Shown one piece after another: positions 1-7,197 of a stretch of 21,260 bases of DNA; positions within the stretch are counted from its first letter, which is position 1, and each line of letters starts with the position of its first letter. Both the position numbers and the translations under genes were made by a program. The notes below the pieces were generated by a model, which did not search any database, was not told the origin of the DNA, and saw only the letters and a program-made list of their open reading frames with translations. Location: NCBI GenBank assembly GCA_000431235.1, contig HF988701.1, positions 26,405 through 47,664 on the forward strand. The letters are read 5' to 3'. The DNA comes from Coprobacillus sp. CAG:698. Its GTDB lineage: Bacteria > Bacillota_I > Bacilli_A > ML615J-28 > CAG-698.

Positions 1-671
1 CAATTAAAAGTAAACAAAATGCAAAATTTGGAAGAGCAATTTATGTGGCAGCAAAGAGTGGTGTCCCAGATCCAGAGCTTAACCAATCATTAAAAAAAGA
101 AATCGAAAGAGCTAAAAAAGAGCACATTCCAGCAGATGTTATAAAAAGAGCTATCGAGAAAGCTAAAGGTGGAATCGGTGAAGCTTATAACTTTGTAAGA
201 TATGAAGGATATGGTCCTAATAACTGTATGGTTATGGTTGACTGCTTATCAGACAATGTTAATAGAACTTATACAGCTGTAAAAACTGCTTTCGGAAGAG
301 CAGGATTTAAAATGGGTGTATCTGGATGTGTATCATATATGTTTGACAATCTAGCGGTATTTACATTTAAAGGTCATACAGATGAAGAAGTACTAGAAGC
401 ATTAATGATGGCAGATGTAGAAGTTAAAGATGTAGAATTAGATGAAGAATATGTAACTGTATATGCTCCACAAAGTTCATATACAAAGGTTCGCGATGCC
501 TTAACAGGTGCATTTGGTGAGATCGAATTTGATGAAGATGAAACTACATGGATTCCTCAAAACTACGTTGAATTAGATGATGAAGGAATGAGAAAATTCC
601 ATCACTTCGAAGAACTTCTTGATGATATAGATGATGTTCAAGATTTGTATCATAATATTCAAAGAAAATAA
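1..671 (+). CDS. YebC/TACO1-family translation/transcription regulator, 5'-truncated by the window
   Basis: About 222 residues are present and the N-terminus (roughly 20 residues) lies off the left edge. The frame is already open at base 3, and residues matching the family core (KFGRAIYVAAKSG) span the GTG at 45, so that GTG is an internal Val codon and not the start. Conserved blocks follow: DPELNQSL, a lysine-rich helix, the YEGYGPNN strand, DNVNRT, and a C-terminal DVQDLYHN. The wording is closer to the Bacillus YeeI branch than to YrbC/YebC proper (from memory of the family). Members of the family are linked to relief of ribosome stalling at proline stretches and, in older reports, to DNA binding; which applies here cannot be told from sequence. 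The gene is followed after 8 nt by a small membrane protein gene on the same strand. Confidence 0.93.
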   Translation, partial: IKSKQNAKFGRAIYVAAKSGVPDPELNQSLKKEIERAKKEHIPADVIKRAIEKAKGGIGEAYNFVRYEGYGPNNCMVMVDCLSDNVNRTYTAVKTAFGRAGFKMGVSGCVSYMFDNLAVFTFKGHTDEEVLEALMMADVEVKDVELDEEYVTVYAPQSSYTKVRDALTGAFGEIEFDEDETTWIPQNYVELDDEGMRKFHHFEELLDDIDDVQDLYHNIQRK

Positions 672-679
672 TTTAAAAA

Positions 680-1162
680 ATGACAAGAGTGAAGAACTTA
701 AGAGTTCCTCGAAAATATAAAATTTTAAAAGAAATATTTATTTTCTTTTTAAATGCATTAGCATTAATTGCACTTTATATGATAGCTGATATGATAGCTT
801 TGTATAAAGTAAGTAAACTGAGAACTTTTCTAATATATTTATTTGCGGTAGGTGTATTTGTTGGAATATGCATAGTCACATTTGCTCCTATATATAAAGA
901 GGTATATAAAATATCCTTTATTGGCGATCAAGTAATGTTCTACACATCAAAGTTTGTTTATGCAATAAGAAGAAAAGAATGTAAAGAAATATATATTACT
1001 AATCAAGTTTATCAGTTTCATATAAATGGATCTATAAAATTAAAATGTAATATTCGAAGAAATAATAAGGCTTCAAAAAAAGGAGCAAAAAATTATCATG
1101 TTTTGGATGAATTTAATAAAAAAAATTTTCCTACAACGAAGATAATTGATAAAAGAAATTGA
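680..1162 (+). CDS. small two-helix membrane protein, function unknown
   Basis: This encodes 160 residues. Two hydrophobic helices are visible at about residues 19-42 and 50-71, preceded by a basic N-terminus. After them comes a likely cytoplasmic domain with alternating hydrophobic residues (about 75-125, KISFIGDQVMFYTS then CKEIYITNQVYQFHI) and a Lys/Arg/Asn-rich tail. Two helices followed by a small beta-rich domain recall YcxB-like or PH-like membrane proteins, but this is only a shape resemblance. No good ribosome binding site precedes the ATG; the upstream bases are A/T only, so the gene may depend on coupling with the yebC-like gene 8 nt upstream. It ends with TGA, the only non-remnant gene here to do so, and a strong terminator follows 8 nt later, which supports a real transcription unit end. 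Confidence 0.6.
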   Translation: MTRVKNLRVPRKYKILKEIFIFFLNALALIALYMIADMIALYKVSKLRTFLIYLFAVGVFVGICIVTFAPIYKEVYKISFIGDQVMFYTSKFVYAIRRKECKEIYITNQVYQFHINGSIKLKCNIRRNNKASKKGAKNYHVLDEFNKKNFPTTKIIDKRN

Positions 1163-1170
1163 TATAAACT

Positions 1171-1206
1171 AGCGATTAAATTGGCAGTAATTTGGTCGCT
1201 TTTTTT
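1171..1206 (+). terminator. Rho-independent terminator of the yebC-like unit
   Basis: A 12-bp stem (1171-1182 pairing with 1189-1200, two G-T wobbles in the middle) with loop GGCAGT is followed at once by six T. It lies 8 nt after the stop codon of the small membrane protein gene. It isolates that unit from the ribosomal superoperon promoter that follows. Confidence 0.92.
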
Positions 1207-1266
1207 GTCTTCTTAGGTATATTTTAAGCTATACTAAAAATAAAAAGAAAAAAGTGTAAAAAAAGA

Positions 1267-1295
1267 TTGACTTTAATTAAGGTTTGTAGTATAAT
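1267..1295 (+). promoter_or_regulatory. main promoter of the S10-spc-alpha superoperon
   Basis: TTGACT at 1267-1272 and a perfect TATAAT at 1290-1295 are separated by 17 bp, a textbook housekeeping sigma-factor promoter. The 35 bp upstream are almost pure A with short T runs (about 1230-1265), which would act as an UP element as expected for a ribosomal promoter. The predicted transcription start is near 1302, giving a leader of about 120 nt before rpsJ. Confidence 0.9.
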
Positions 1296-1312
1296 ACATA
1301 AGGTTATAAACA

Positions 1313-1389
1313 GGCCGAGATATGCGAGGTTGCTGATACACACGGGCGCGTTGCCAAGACCCTTGTTATCAGGTAATTCGTATGGAGCC
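1313..1389 (+). ncRNA. structured S10-operon mRNA leader
   Basis: The 5' leader folds into an outer helix (GGC at 1313-1315 with GCC at 1387-1389; ATGCGA near 1322 with TCGTAT near 1378) enclosing a long hairpin: CTGATA-ACA-GGG at about 1332-1345 with CCC-TGT-TATCAG at about 1360-1372, broken by one bulge and one mismatch. GC content is well above the surroundings. The block ATATGCGAGGTTGCTGA resembles rpsJ leaders of other Bacilli as I remember them. It has no U-tract, so it is not a simple terminator. Autogenous control by a ribosomal protein is the likely role but the ligand is not shown here; L4 controls the E. coli S10 operon through an unrelated leader. Confidence 0.75.
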
Positions 1390-1424
1390 AAGCTACATTT
1401 TAAATGATGCGAAGGAGGAAAAAC

Positions 1425-1730
1425 ATGGCAAACAAAGCATTAAGAATTAAATTAGTTTCTTATGATCACAGACTAATCGATGAAGCTGCAAGAAAGTTCG
1501 TTGAAGCTGCGAAGAAGACAGGTGCTAAAGTATCTGGTCCTATTCCACTACCAACTGAAAAAGAAGTCTTCACTATTATTCGTTCACCACATAAACACAA
1601 AGATAGTCGTGAACAATTCGAAAGAAGAACTCACAAACGTTTAATCGATATAGTTGAAACTACACCAAAAACAATGGATGCGTTAGTACATCTTGAAATT
1701 CCTGTAGGTGTAGAAATCATTCTTAAATAA
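1425..1730 (+). CDS. rpsJ: 30S ribosomal protein S10 (also NusE)
   Basis: This encodes 101 residues starting MANKALRIKLVSYDHRLID. The ATG at 1425 is chosen over the in-frame ATGs at 1404 and 1407 because the GAAGGAGG site at 1411-1418 lies just before it and because every S10 starts at this point. Signature blocks are SGPIPLPTEKEVFTIIRSPHKHKDSREQFERRTHKR and the C-terminal VGVEI. S10 sits in the 30S head and also binds NusB during antitermination. It is the first gene of the superoperon, behind a roughly 120-nt leader, and is followed by rplC after 24 nt. Confidence 0.98.
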   Translation: MANKALRIKLVSYDHRLIDEAARKFVEAAKKTGAKVSGPIPLPTEKEVFTIIRSPHKHKDSREQFERRTHKRLIDIVETTPKTMDALVHLEIPVGVEIILK

Positions 1731-1754
1731 TGAGTATATAGGAGGTGAAAACTC

Positions 1755-2414
1755 ATGGCTAAAGGAATCTTAGGTAGAAAAATTGGAATGACTCAAATTT
1801 TCTCAGCACAAGGTGATTTAATTCCTGTTACTATTGTTCAGGCTGAACCAAACGTTGTGCTACAAGTTAAGACAGTTGAAACTGATGGTTATAACGCAGT
1901 TCAATTAGGTTTCGCAGATGCTAAAGAAAAGAATTCTTCTAAAGCACAAATTAAGCATGCACAAAAAGCTAATACAAATCCTAAGCGCTTCATTAAAGAA
2001 ATCGCTGGAGATGAAATGTTAGTCTTCAAAGCAGGCCAAGAGGTTAAAGTAAATATATTCACTGAAGGTGAAATAGTAGATGTTACTGGAACAAGCAAAG
2101 GTAAAGGTTATGCAGGTGTTATCAAACGTCATAACTTCCATAGAGGACCTATGGCTCACGGTTCTGGTTATCATCGTGGAACTGGTTCAATGGGATCAAT
2201 CGACTCAGCAAGAATTTTCAAGAATAAGAAAATGCCTGGTAGATTAGGTGGAGAACAAGTTACAATTCAAAACTTACAAATCGTCAAAGTTGACGTAGAA
2301 AAAAATATCATTTTAGTAAGGGGTAATGTTCCTGGTGCTAAAAAATCATATGTTATGATTTCTAATGCTTCAAAAGCAAAAGAGCAACCAATTAACCCTG
2401 CTGCTTTAGTGTAG
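1755..2414 (+). CDS. rplC: 50S ribosomal protein L3
   Basis: This encodes 219 residues, normal length. The N-terminus MAKGILGRKIGMTQIF is canonical, and TGTSKGKG (111-118) leads into the HNFHRGPMAHGSGYHRGTGSMG finger that reaches toward the peptidyl-transferase centre. L3 is an early assembly protein of the 50S subunit. The ribosome binding site AGGAGGTG at about 1740-1747 sits 7 nt before the ATG. The C-terminus (SNASKAKEQPINPAALV) is a slightly long, lineage-specific tail. Confidence 0.98.
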   Translation: MAKGILGRKIGMTQIFSAQGDLIPVTIVQAEPNVVLQVKTVETDGYNAVQLGFADAKEKNSSKAQIKHAQKANTNPKRFIKEIAGDEMLVFKAGQEVKVNIFTEGEIVDVTGTSKGKGYAGVIKRHNFHRGPMAHGSGYHRGTGSMGSIDSARIFKNKKMPGRLGGEQVTIQNLQIVKVDVEKNIILVRGNVPGAKKSYVMISNASKAKEQPINPAALV

Positions 2415-2429
2415 AAAGGAGAATAAAAT

Positions 2430-3053
2430 ATGCCTACTATAAAAGTATTAAACCAAGAAGGTACAGTTGTTAAAGATTTAACTTTAGCAGAAGAAATCTT
2501 TGGTGTTGAACCTAATATGCAAGTTGTATACGATGTTGTTAATGCTGAAAGAGCAGCTAAAAGACAAGGAACACATTGTACAAAAGGCCGTAGCGAAGTA
2601 AGCGGCGGTGGAAGAAAACCTTGGAGACAAAAAGGTACAGGACGTGCTCGTCAAGGAACTATTAGAGCTCCACAATGGCGTGGTGGTGGTACTGTATTCG
2701 GTCCTAAACCAAGAAGCTATGCAGTTAAAGTAAACAAGAAAGTAGTAAGACTTGCAAAGAAAGTTTTATTATCAAATAGATTAGCAAATAACAGCTTAGT
2801 AGTTGTTGATGAAATCAAATTAGAAAGCATTAAAACAAAAGAATTTGTTAAGGTATTAGATGCATTAAAAGTTAGTGGAAAAGTTATCGTTGTTCTTGCA
2901 GAAGAAAATCCAGAATTAACTTGTGCTTCAAACAATGTTCCAAATGCATATGTACAAACATACAATCATTTAAGTGTTTATGATTTAATTAATGGAACTA
3001 CTTATGTATTAACAGAAGCTGCTGTTAAGAAATATGAGGAGGAATTAAAATAA
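2430..3053 (+). CDS. rplD: 50S ribosomal protein L4
   Basis: This encodes 207 residues. The long basic loop (about residues 53-97, with GGGRKPWRQKGTGRARQGT then WRGGGTVFGP) is the extension that lines the nascent peptide exit tunnel near the macrolide site. L4 is an early 23S rRNA binder and in E. coli represses its own operon; whether the leader here serves that role is not known. The stop codon overlaps the rplW start by one base (TAATG), so the two are translationally coupled. Confidence 0.98.
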   Translation: MPTIKVLNQEGTVVKDLTLAEEIFGVEPNMQVVYDVVNAERAAKRQGTHCTKGRSEVSGGGRKPWRQKGTGRARQGTIRAPQWRGGGTVFGPKPRSYAVKVNKKVVRLAKKVLLSNRLANNSLVVVDEIKLESIKTKEFVKVLDALKVSGKVIVVLAEENPELTCASNNVPNAYVQTYNHLSVYDLINGTTYVLTEAAVKKYEEELK

Positions 3054-3346
3054 TGAAAAATCCTTACGATATTATAATTAAACAAATCATTACTGAAAAA
3101 ACAACTAAACTAGCTGAACAAAATAAATATACTTTTGAAGTTAGTAAAGGCTCTAACAAAATAGAAATTAAAAATGCAATTTTAGAAATTTTTAAATCTA
3201 AAAATATAAAAGTTGAAAGTGTTAAAATTATTAACGTTAGAAAGAAACCACACAAGATGGGCCGCTATGAAGGCTATTTGCCAGCGGTTCATAAAGCAAT
3301 CGTTACTCTAGCAGCAGGTTCTACTCTAGACGTATTCGAGATTTAG
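3053..3346 (+). CDS. rplW: 50S ribosomal protein L23
   Basis: This encodes 97 residues, normal length. It opens with NPYDIIIKQIITEKTTKLAEQNKYTFEV, the family N-terminus, followed by VRKKPHKMGRYEGYLPAVHKAIVTL with the basic loop that reaches the tunnel. L23 frames the exit and is the docking site for trigger factor and SRP. The start is fixed by the one-base overlap with rplD and a GAGGAGG site at about 3037-3043. The base composition is notably AT-rich compared with rplB. Confidence 0.97.
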   Translation: MKNPYDIIIKQIITEKTTKLAEQNKYTFEVSKGSNKIEIKNAILEIFKSKNIKVESVKIINVRKKPHKMGRYEGYLPAVHKAIVTLAAGSTLDVFEI

Positions 3347-3356
3347 GAGGATTAAA

Positions 3357-4187
3357 ATGGCTATTAAAAAATATAATCCAACAACTAACGGCCGTCGTAA
3401 TATGTCGACTTTAGTTAATGAAGAAATTACAACAAATAAACCTGAAAAAAGTTTACTTGCTCCATTAGCTAAAAATGGTGGCCGTAATAACACTGGTAGA
3501 ATTACTGTTCGTCATCAAGGCGGCGGTGCTAAGAGAAAATATCGTATCATCGATTTCAAACGTAACAAAGATGATATCGTTGGAACAATTGCTACAATTG
3601 AATATGATCCAAATAGATCAGCAAACATTTGCTTAGTTAACTATGCAGATGGTGAAAAGAGATACATTTTACAACCAAAAGGAATCAAAGTTGGCGATAA
3701 AATTTTATCTGGTGAAAACGTAGATATTCGTACAGGTAATGCATTACCTCTTGAGAAAATCCCTGTTGGTACAGTAATTCATAATATCGAGTTATATCGC
3801 GGACATGGTGGACAATTAGTTAGATCTGCTGGTGCTAGCGCTCAAATCTTAGGTCGTGAAGGCAAATATGTTATCATTAGATTAACTAGTGGTGAAATGC
3901 GTAAGATTCTAGGAAATTGTCGTGCAACAATCGGTGAGGTTGGAAATGCAGATTATATGAATGTTAACATTGGTAAAGCTGGTAGAACTCGTCATATGGG
4001 AATTAATCCTACAGTTCGTGGTTCAGTTATGAACCCTAACGATCACCCTCATGGTGGTGGTGAAGGTAGAACTCCTGTTGGTAGAAAAGCACCACTTACT
4101 CCTTGGGGTAAGATTGCTCTTGGATTAAAGACACGTAAACATAAGAAAAAATCTAACGACTTGATTATTCGTCGTCGTAATGGTTAG
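3357..4187 (+). CDS. rplB: 50S ribosomal protein L2
   Basis: This encodes 276 residues. The conserved MNPNDHPHGGGEGRTPVGRK block (225-244) carries the histidine (H230 here) corresponding to the one near the peptidyl-transferase centre. The N-terminal KKYNPTTNGRRNMS and the OB-fold core (GRNNTGRITVRHQGGGAKRKYR) are typical. The ribosome binding site is joined to the rplW stop codon (TAGGAGG). L2 is needed for subunit association and peptide-bond formation. Confidence 0.98.
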   Translation: MAIKKYNPTTNGRRNMSTLVNEEITTNKPEKSLLAPLAKNGGRNNTGRITVRHQGGGAKRKYRIIDFKRNKDDIVGTIATIEYDPNRSANICLVNYADGEKRYILQPKGIKVGDKILSGENVDIRTGNALPLEKIPVGTVIHNIELYRGHGGQLVRSAGASAQILGREGKYVIIRLTSGEMRKILGNCRATIGEVGNADYMNVNIGKAGRTRHMGINPTVRGSVMNPNDHPHGGGEGRTPVGRKAPLTPWGKIALGLKTRKHKKKSNDLIIRRRNG

Positions 4188-4202
4188 AAAGGGGAATAAA
4201 TA

Positions 4203-4472
4203 ATGGCACGTTCACTTAAAAAAGGTCCTTTCTGCGATGAGCATTTAATGGCAAAGGTCCAATCTCAAAACGAATCAAATAAAAAAGTTATCCAAACATG
4301 GTCACGTCGTTCAACAATATTCCCTGAATTTATTGGACGTACAATCGCTGTTTATAATGGAAAAGTACATATTCCAGTATATGTAACTGAGGATATGGTT
4401 GGTCATAAACTTGGAGAATTTGCTCCAACAAGAACTTACCGTGGACACGGTAAAGACAAGAAAGCTAATTAA
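4203..4472 (+). CDS. rpsS: 30S ribosomal protein S19
   Basis: This encodes 89 residues. MARSLKKGPFCDEHLM, then WSRRSTIFPEFIGRTIAVYNGK and the basic GEFAPTRTYRGHGKDKK end are the family signature. S19 forms a head-domain complex with S13 and contacts the A site. It lies 15 nt after rplB with a GAAAGGGG site, and its TAA is fused to the rplV ribosome binding site. Confidence 0.98.
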   Translation: MARSLKKGPFCDEHLMAKVQSQNESNKKVIQTWSRRSTIFPEFIGRTIAVYNGKVHIPVYVTEDMVGHKLGEFAPTRTYRGHGKDKKAN

Positions 4473-4485
4473 GGAGGCATGAATA

Positions 4486-4833
4486 ATGGAAGAAATTAAA
4501 ACTGCAAAATGCACTGCCAAAACAGTTCGCGTTACTCCTCGTAAAGCTAGATTAGTTATTGACTTAGTAAGAGGCAAGAGTGCAAGCGAAGCATCTGCTA
4601 TTCTAAGACTTACACCAAACGCTGCAAGTGTTGCAATCGGAAAAGTATTAACATCTGCTGCTGCAAATGCTGTAAATAACCTACATATGGTAAAGGAAAA
4701 TCTTTATATTAAAGAAGCTTACGTAAACGAAGGACCTACAATGAAAAGATTTTTACCTAGAGCCAAGGGAAGTGCTGACAGATTATTAAAGAGAACAAGT
4801 CATATTACAATTGTTCTTGCAGAGAAGAATTAG
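4486..4833 (+). CDS. rplV: 50S ribosomal protein L22
   Basis: This encodes 115 residues. VRVTPRKARLVIDLVRGK opens the globular domain, and EAYVNEGPTMKRFLPRAKGSADRLLKRTSHITIVL is the beta-hairpin that reaches into the exit tunnel opposite L4; MKRFLPRAKG is at its tip. There are roughly six extra N-terminal residues before the conserved start, within normal range. The TAAGGAGG junction with rpsS sets the start. Confidence 0.98.
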   Translation: MEEIKTAKCTAKTVRVTPRKARLVIDLVRGKSASEASAILRLTPNAASVAIGKVLTSAAANAVNNLHMVKENLYIKEAYVNEGPTMKRFLPRAKGSADRLLKRTSHITIVLAEKN

Positions 4834-4842
4834 GAGGATTGT

Positions 4843-5538
4843 ATGGGTCAAAAAGTTAATCCAATAGGCTTACGTATAGGCGTCATTAAAGATTGGGAAT
4901 CTAAATGGTATGCTAATAAAAAAGAAGTAGCCGATTTATTACAAGAAGACATTAAGATTCGTAAAGCTGTTTATAAATATTATGAAGAACTTCCAACAGG
5001 ACGTGAAGACCAAAAAGGTTCAAACGATCATGGAATTTCTAAAATTGAAATCGAAAGAACAAAGACAAAAGTTATGTTAACTCTTTACACTATAAAACCT
5101 GGTTTTATCATTGGTAAAGAAGGAAGCAATAAAAATGGCTTAGTTCAATTATTACAAAAAATGACTGGAAAGATTTTCTATTTATCAGTTGTTGAAATTG
5201 CAAATCCAAATACTGATGCAACATTAGTTGCTCGTAACATTGCAAAACAACTTGAAAACAGAGCTTCATTCCGTAGAGTTCAAAAGAAAGCTATTCAAGA
5301 TGCTATGAAAGCAGGAGCAAAAGGTATCAAAACTTCTATCTCTGGTCGTTTAGGCGGAGCAGAAATGGCTCGTAGAGAAGGATACAGTGAAGGAACAGTT
5401 CCACTACACACTTTAAGAGCTGATGTTGATTATGCTGTAGCTGAAGCTAATACAACATATGGTAAATTAGGTGTTAAAGTTTGGATCTGCAAAGGAGAAG
5501 TTTTACCTGCTAAAAAACACACTAAGGAGGCTAAATAA
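4843..5538 (+). CDS. rpsC: 30S ribosomal protein S3, with an N-domain insertion
   Basis: This encodes 231 residues. MGQKVNPIGLRIGVIKDWESKWYA and the C-terminal SGRLGGAEMARREGYSEGTVPLHTLRADVDYA are canonical. Two departures are visible. Between KIR (38-40) and SKIEIER there are 25 residues where B. subtilis has 12 (from memory), so about 13 extra, polar residues (ELPTGREDQKGSNDHG). The KH-domain loop reads GKEG (91-94) rather than the usual GKGG; it still fits the GxxG pattern. S3 forms part of the mRNA entry channel and unwinds mRNA with S4 and S5. The start codon is set by TAGGAGG. Confidence 0.97.
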   Translation: MGQKVNPIGLRIGVIKDWESKWYANKKEVADLLQEDIKIRKAVYKYYEELPTGREDQKGSNDHGISKIEIERTKTKVMLTLYTIKPGFIIGKEGSNKNGLVQLLQKMTGKIFYLSVVEIANPNTDATLVARNIAKQLENRASFRRVQKKAIQDAMKAGAKGIKTSISGRLGGAEMARREGYSEGTVPLHTLRADVDYAVAEANTTYGKLGVKVWICKGEVLPAKKHTKEAK

Positions 5539-5540
5539 TT

Positions 5541-5960
5541 ATGTTAATGCCTAAGAGAACAAAGTTCCGTAGACCTCATCGCGTTAGTTATGAAGGTAAA
5601 GCAAAAGGAGCTAAAAAAGTAGATTTTGGTGAGTATGGTTTACAATCACAAGAAGGATCATGGATTACTGCAGCTCAAATAGAAGCAGCACGTATTGCAA
5701 TGACACGTTATATGAAGCGTGAAGGTAGTGTATGGATTAGAATATTCCCACACATGATTCAAACTAAAAAACCTCTTGCAGTTCGTATGGGAGGCGGAAA
5801 AGGTACTCCTGACGGATATGTTGCTGTTGTAAAAAAAGGAACAGTTATGTTTGAAATCGGTGGAGTTAGCGAAGCTGTTGCTCGTGAAGCTTTAAGATTA
5901 GCTATGCATAAATTACCTGTTGCAACAAAGATTATTACCAAAGAAAGTGGTGAAGAATAA
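5541..5960 (+). CDS. rplP: 50S ribosomal protein L16
   Basis: This encodes 139 residues starting MLMPKRTKFRRPHR, the standard MLMPKR start, with AAGGAGG at about 5523-5529. Family blocks include WITAAQIEAARIAMTRYMKREG, KPLAVRMGGGKGTPDGYVAVVKKG and the basic N-terminal arm. L16 positions the A-site tRNA elbow. Its stop codon overlaps the rpmC start by one base, implying coupled translation. Confidence 0.98.
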   Translation: MLMPKRTKFRRPHRVSYEGKAKGAKKVDFGEYGLQSQEGSWITAAQIEAARIAMTRYMKREGSVWIRIFPHMIQTKKPLAVRMGGGKGTPDGYVAVVKKGTVMFEIGGVSEAVAREALRLAMHKLPVATKIITKESGEE

Positions 5961-6211
5961 TGGCTAAAAAAGAAATGAAAAAAGAAACATCTAAAAAAGA
6001 AGTTAAAAAAGAAACTGAAATGCAAAAAATTAGAAAATTAGATGATGCCACTATCTTAAACAATATCGAAAACTTAAAGAAAGAATTGTTTAATTTACGC
6101 TTTCAATCTGCAGTTGGAAAATTAGAGAACACAGACAGAATTAAAAAAGCAAAGAAAGCTATAGCACGTATGAAAACAGTTTTAAACGAACGTGCTCATG
6201 CTAATAACTAA
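5960..6211 (+). CDS. rpmC: 50S ribosomal protein L29 with a Lys/Glu-rich N-terminal extension
   Basis: This encodes 83 residues, where L29 is usually 62-70. The conserved part starts near residue 21 (MQKIRKLDDATILNNIENLKKELFNLRFQSAVGKLENTDRIKKAKKAIARMKTVL), which is two antiparallel helices. The first 20 residues are a run of KKE/KKET units. The upstream ATG at 5960 is preferred because it overlaps the rplP stop by one base, while the internal ATG at 6020 has no ribosome binding site. L29 lies at the exit tunnel rim next to L23 and contributes to the SRP and trigger-factor docking region. Confidence 0.95.
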   Translation: MAKKEMKKETSKKEVKKETEMQKIRKLDDATILNNIENLKKELFNLRFQSAVGKLENTDRIKKAKKAIARMKTVLNERAHANN

Positions 6212-6222
6212 GGAGGCTCTCT

Positions 6223-6483
6223 ATGGAAAGAAATAGTCGTAAAGTTTATATTGGACAAGTTGTTTCAATTAAAGAAGAAAAAACTATTAAAGTATTAGTT
6301 ACTACATATCGCAAACATCCATTATATGGTAAGCGCGTTGAATATTCAAAGAAGTTTACTGCTCATGATGAAAACAACGAAGCTAAAATGGGAGATAAAG
6401 TTAAGATTATGGAAACTAGACCACTATCTAAAACTAAAAAATTCCGTTTGGTTGAAATTGTTGAAAGAGCTGTACAACTATAA
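6223..6483 (+). CDS. rpsQ: 30S ribosomal protein S17
   Basis: This encodes 86 residues, an OB-fold rRNA-binding protein. GQVVSIKEEKTIKVLV, HPLYGKRVEYSKKFTAHDENNEAKMGDKVKIMETRPLSKTKKFRLVEIVERA matches the family over its full length. S17 is a primary binder of the 16S 5' domain. The TAAGGAGG junction with rpmC overlaps the upstream stop codon. Confidence 0.98.
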   Translation: MERNSRKVYIGQVVSIKEEKTIKVLVTTYRKHPLYGKRVEYSKKFTAHDENNEAKMGDKVKIMETRPLSKTKKFRLVEIVERAVQL

Positions 6484-6495
6484 GGAGGCTAATTT

Positions 6496-6864
6496 ATGAT
6501 ACAACAAGAATCTAGACTTAAAGTAGCTGACAACTCTGGTGCAAAAGAAATCTTAACAATTAAGGTTTTAGGCGGAACTAGACGTAAATATGCTAACGTA
6601 GGAGACATCATTGTAGCAACTGTTAAATCAGCAACTCCTGGTGGATTAGTAAAAAAAGGTGACGTTATTAAAGCTGTTATCGTTAGAACAAAGAGCGGTT
6701 TAAGAAGAAAAGATGGAAGCTATATCAAATTTGATGATAATGCTGCCGTAATCATTCGTGATGATAAAACTCCAAAAGGTACTCGTATTTTTGGACCTGT
6801 TGCTCGTGAATTACGTGACAAAGATTTCATGAAGATTATTTCTTTAGCTCCTGAGGTTCTATAA
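6496..6864 (+). CDS. rplN: 50S ribosomal protein L14
   Basis: This encodes 122 residues, exactly typical. MIQQESRLKVADNSGAKEIL and the GGLVKKGDVIKAVIVRTKSG and DDNAAVIIRDDKTPKGTRIFGPVARELRDK blocks are diagnostic. L14 sits at the subunit interface and contacts h14 of 16S rRNA; it is also the docking site of the silencing factor RsfS. The upstream TAAGGAGG overlaps the rpsQ stop. Confidence 0.99.
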   Translation: MIQQESRLKVADNSGAKEILTIKVLGGTRRKYANVGDIIVATVKSATPGGLVKKGDVIKAVIVRTKSGLRRKDGSYIKFDDNAAVIIRDDKTPKGTRIFGPVARELRDKDFMKIISLAPEVL

Positions 6865-6874
6865 GGAGGGTACT

Positions 6875-7195
6875 ATGTTTATTAAAAAAGGTGATACAGT
6901 ACAAGTAATTGCTGGTAATGCTAAAGGTACTACTGGTAAAGTATTAAAAGTTTATGTAAAAGAACAAAAGGTCGTTGTTGAAGGCGTTAATAAAGTTAGT
7001 CGTCACACTCGTCCTAATAATGAATATCCTGATGGTGGAATTATTCAAAAGGAAGCTCCTATTGCTATTTCTAACGTTATGTATTACGAAATCGTTGATG
7101 GCAAAGGTCAAGCAACAAGAATTGGCTATAAATTAAATAGCGAAGGCAAAAAGGTTCGTTATTCAATTAAAAGCGGAAAGGAACTAGATAAGTAA
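6875..7195 (+). CDS. rplX: 50S ribosomal protein L24
   Basis: This encodes 106 residues. A KOW motif near the N-terminus (KKGDTVQVIAGNAKGTTGKVLKVY) is followed by VEGVNKVSRHTRPN and GGIIQKEAPIAISNVM, all family hallmarks. L24 initiates assembly of the 50S. The TAAGGAGG site overlaps the rplN stop. Only 2 nt separate its stop from the rplE start. Confidence 0.98.
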   Translation: MFIKKGDTVQVIAGNAKGTTGKVLKVYVKEQKVVVEGVNKVSRHTRPNNEYPDGGIIQKEAPIAISNVMYYEIVDGKGQATRIGYKLNSEGKKVRYSIKSGKELDK

Positions 7196-7197
7196 TT

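Noticed and set aside
1404..1424. Upstream ATGs adding MMRRRKN to S10
   Set aside because: They lie before the GAAGGAGG site and no S10 has this extension.
1901..3255. Antisense open frames across rplC, rplD and rplW
   Set aside because: They overlap well-supported ribosomal genes, lack binding sites and read as low-complexity Ser/Thr/Leu/Phe sequence.
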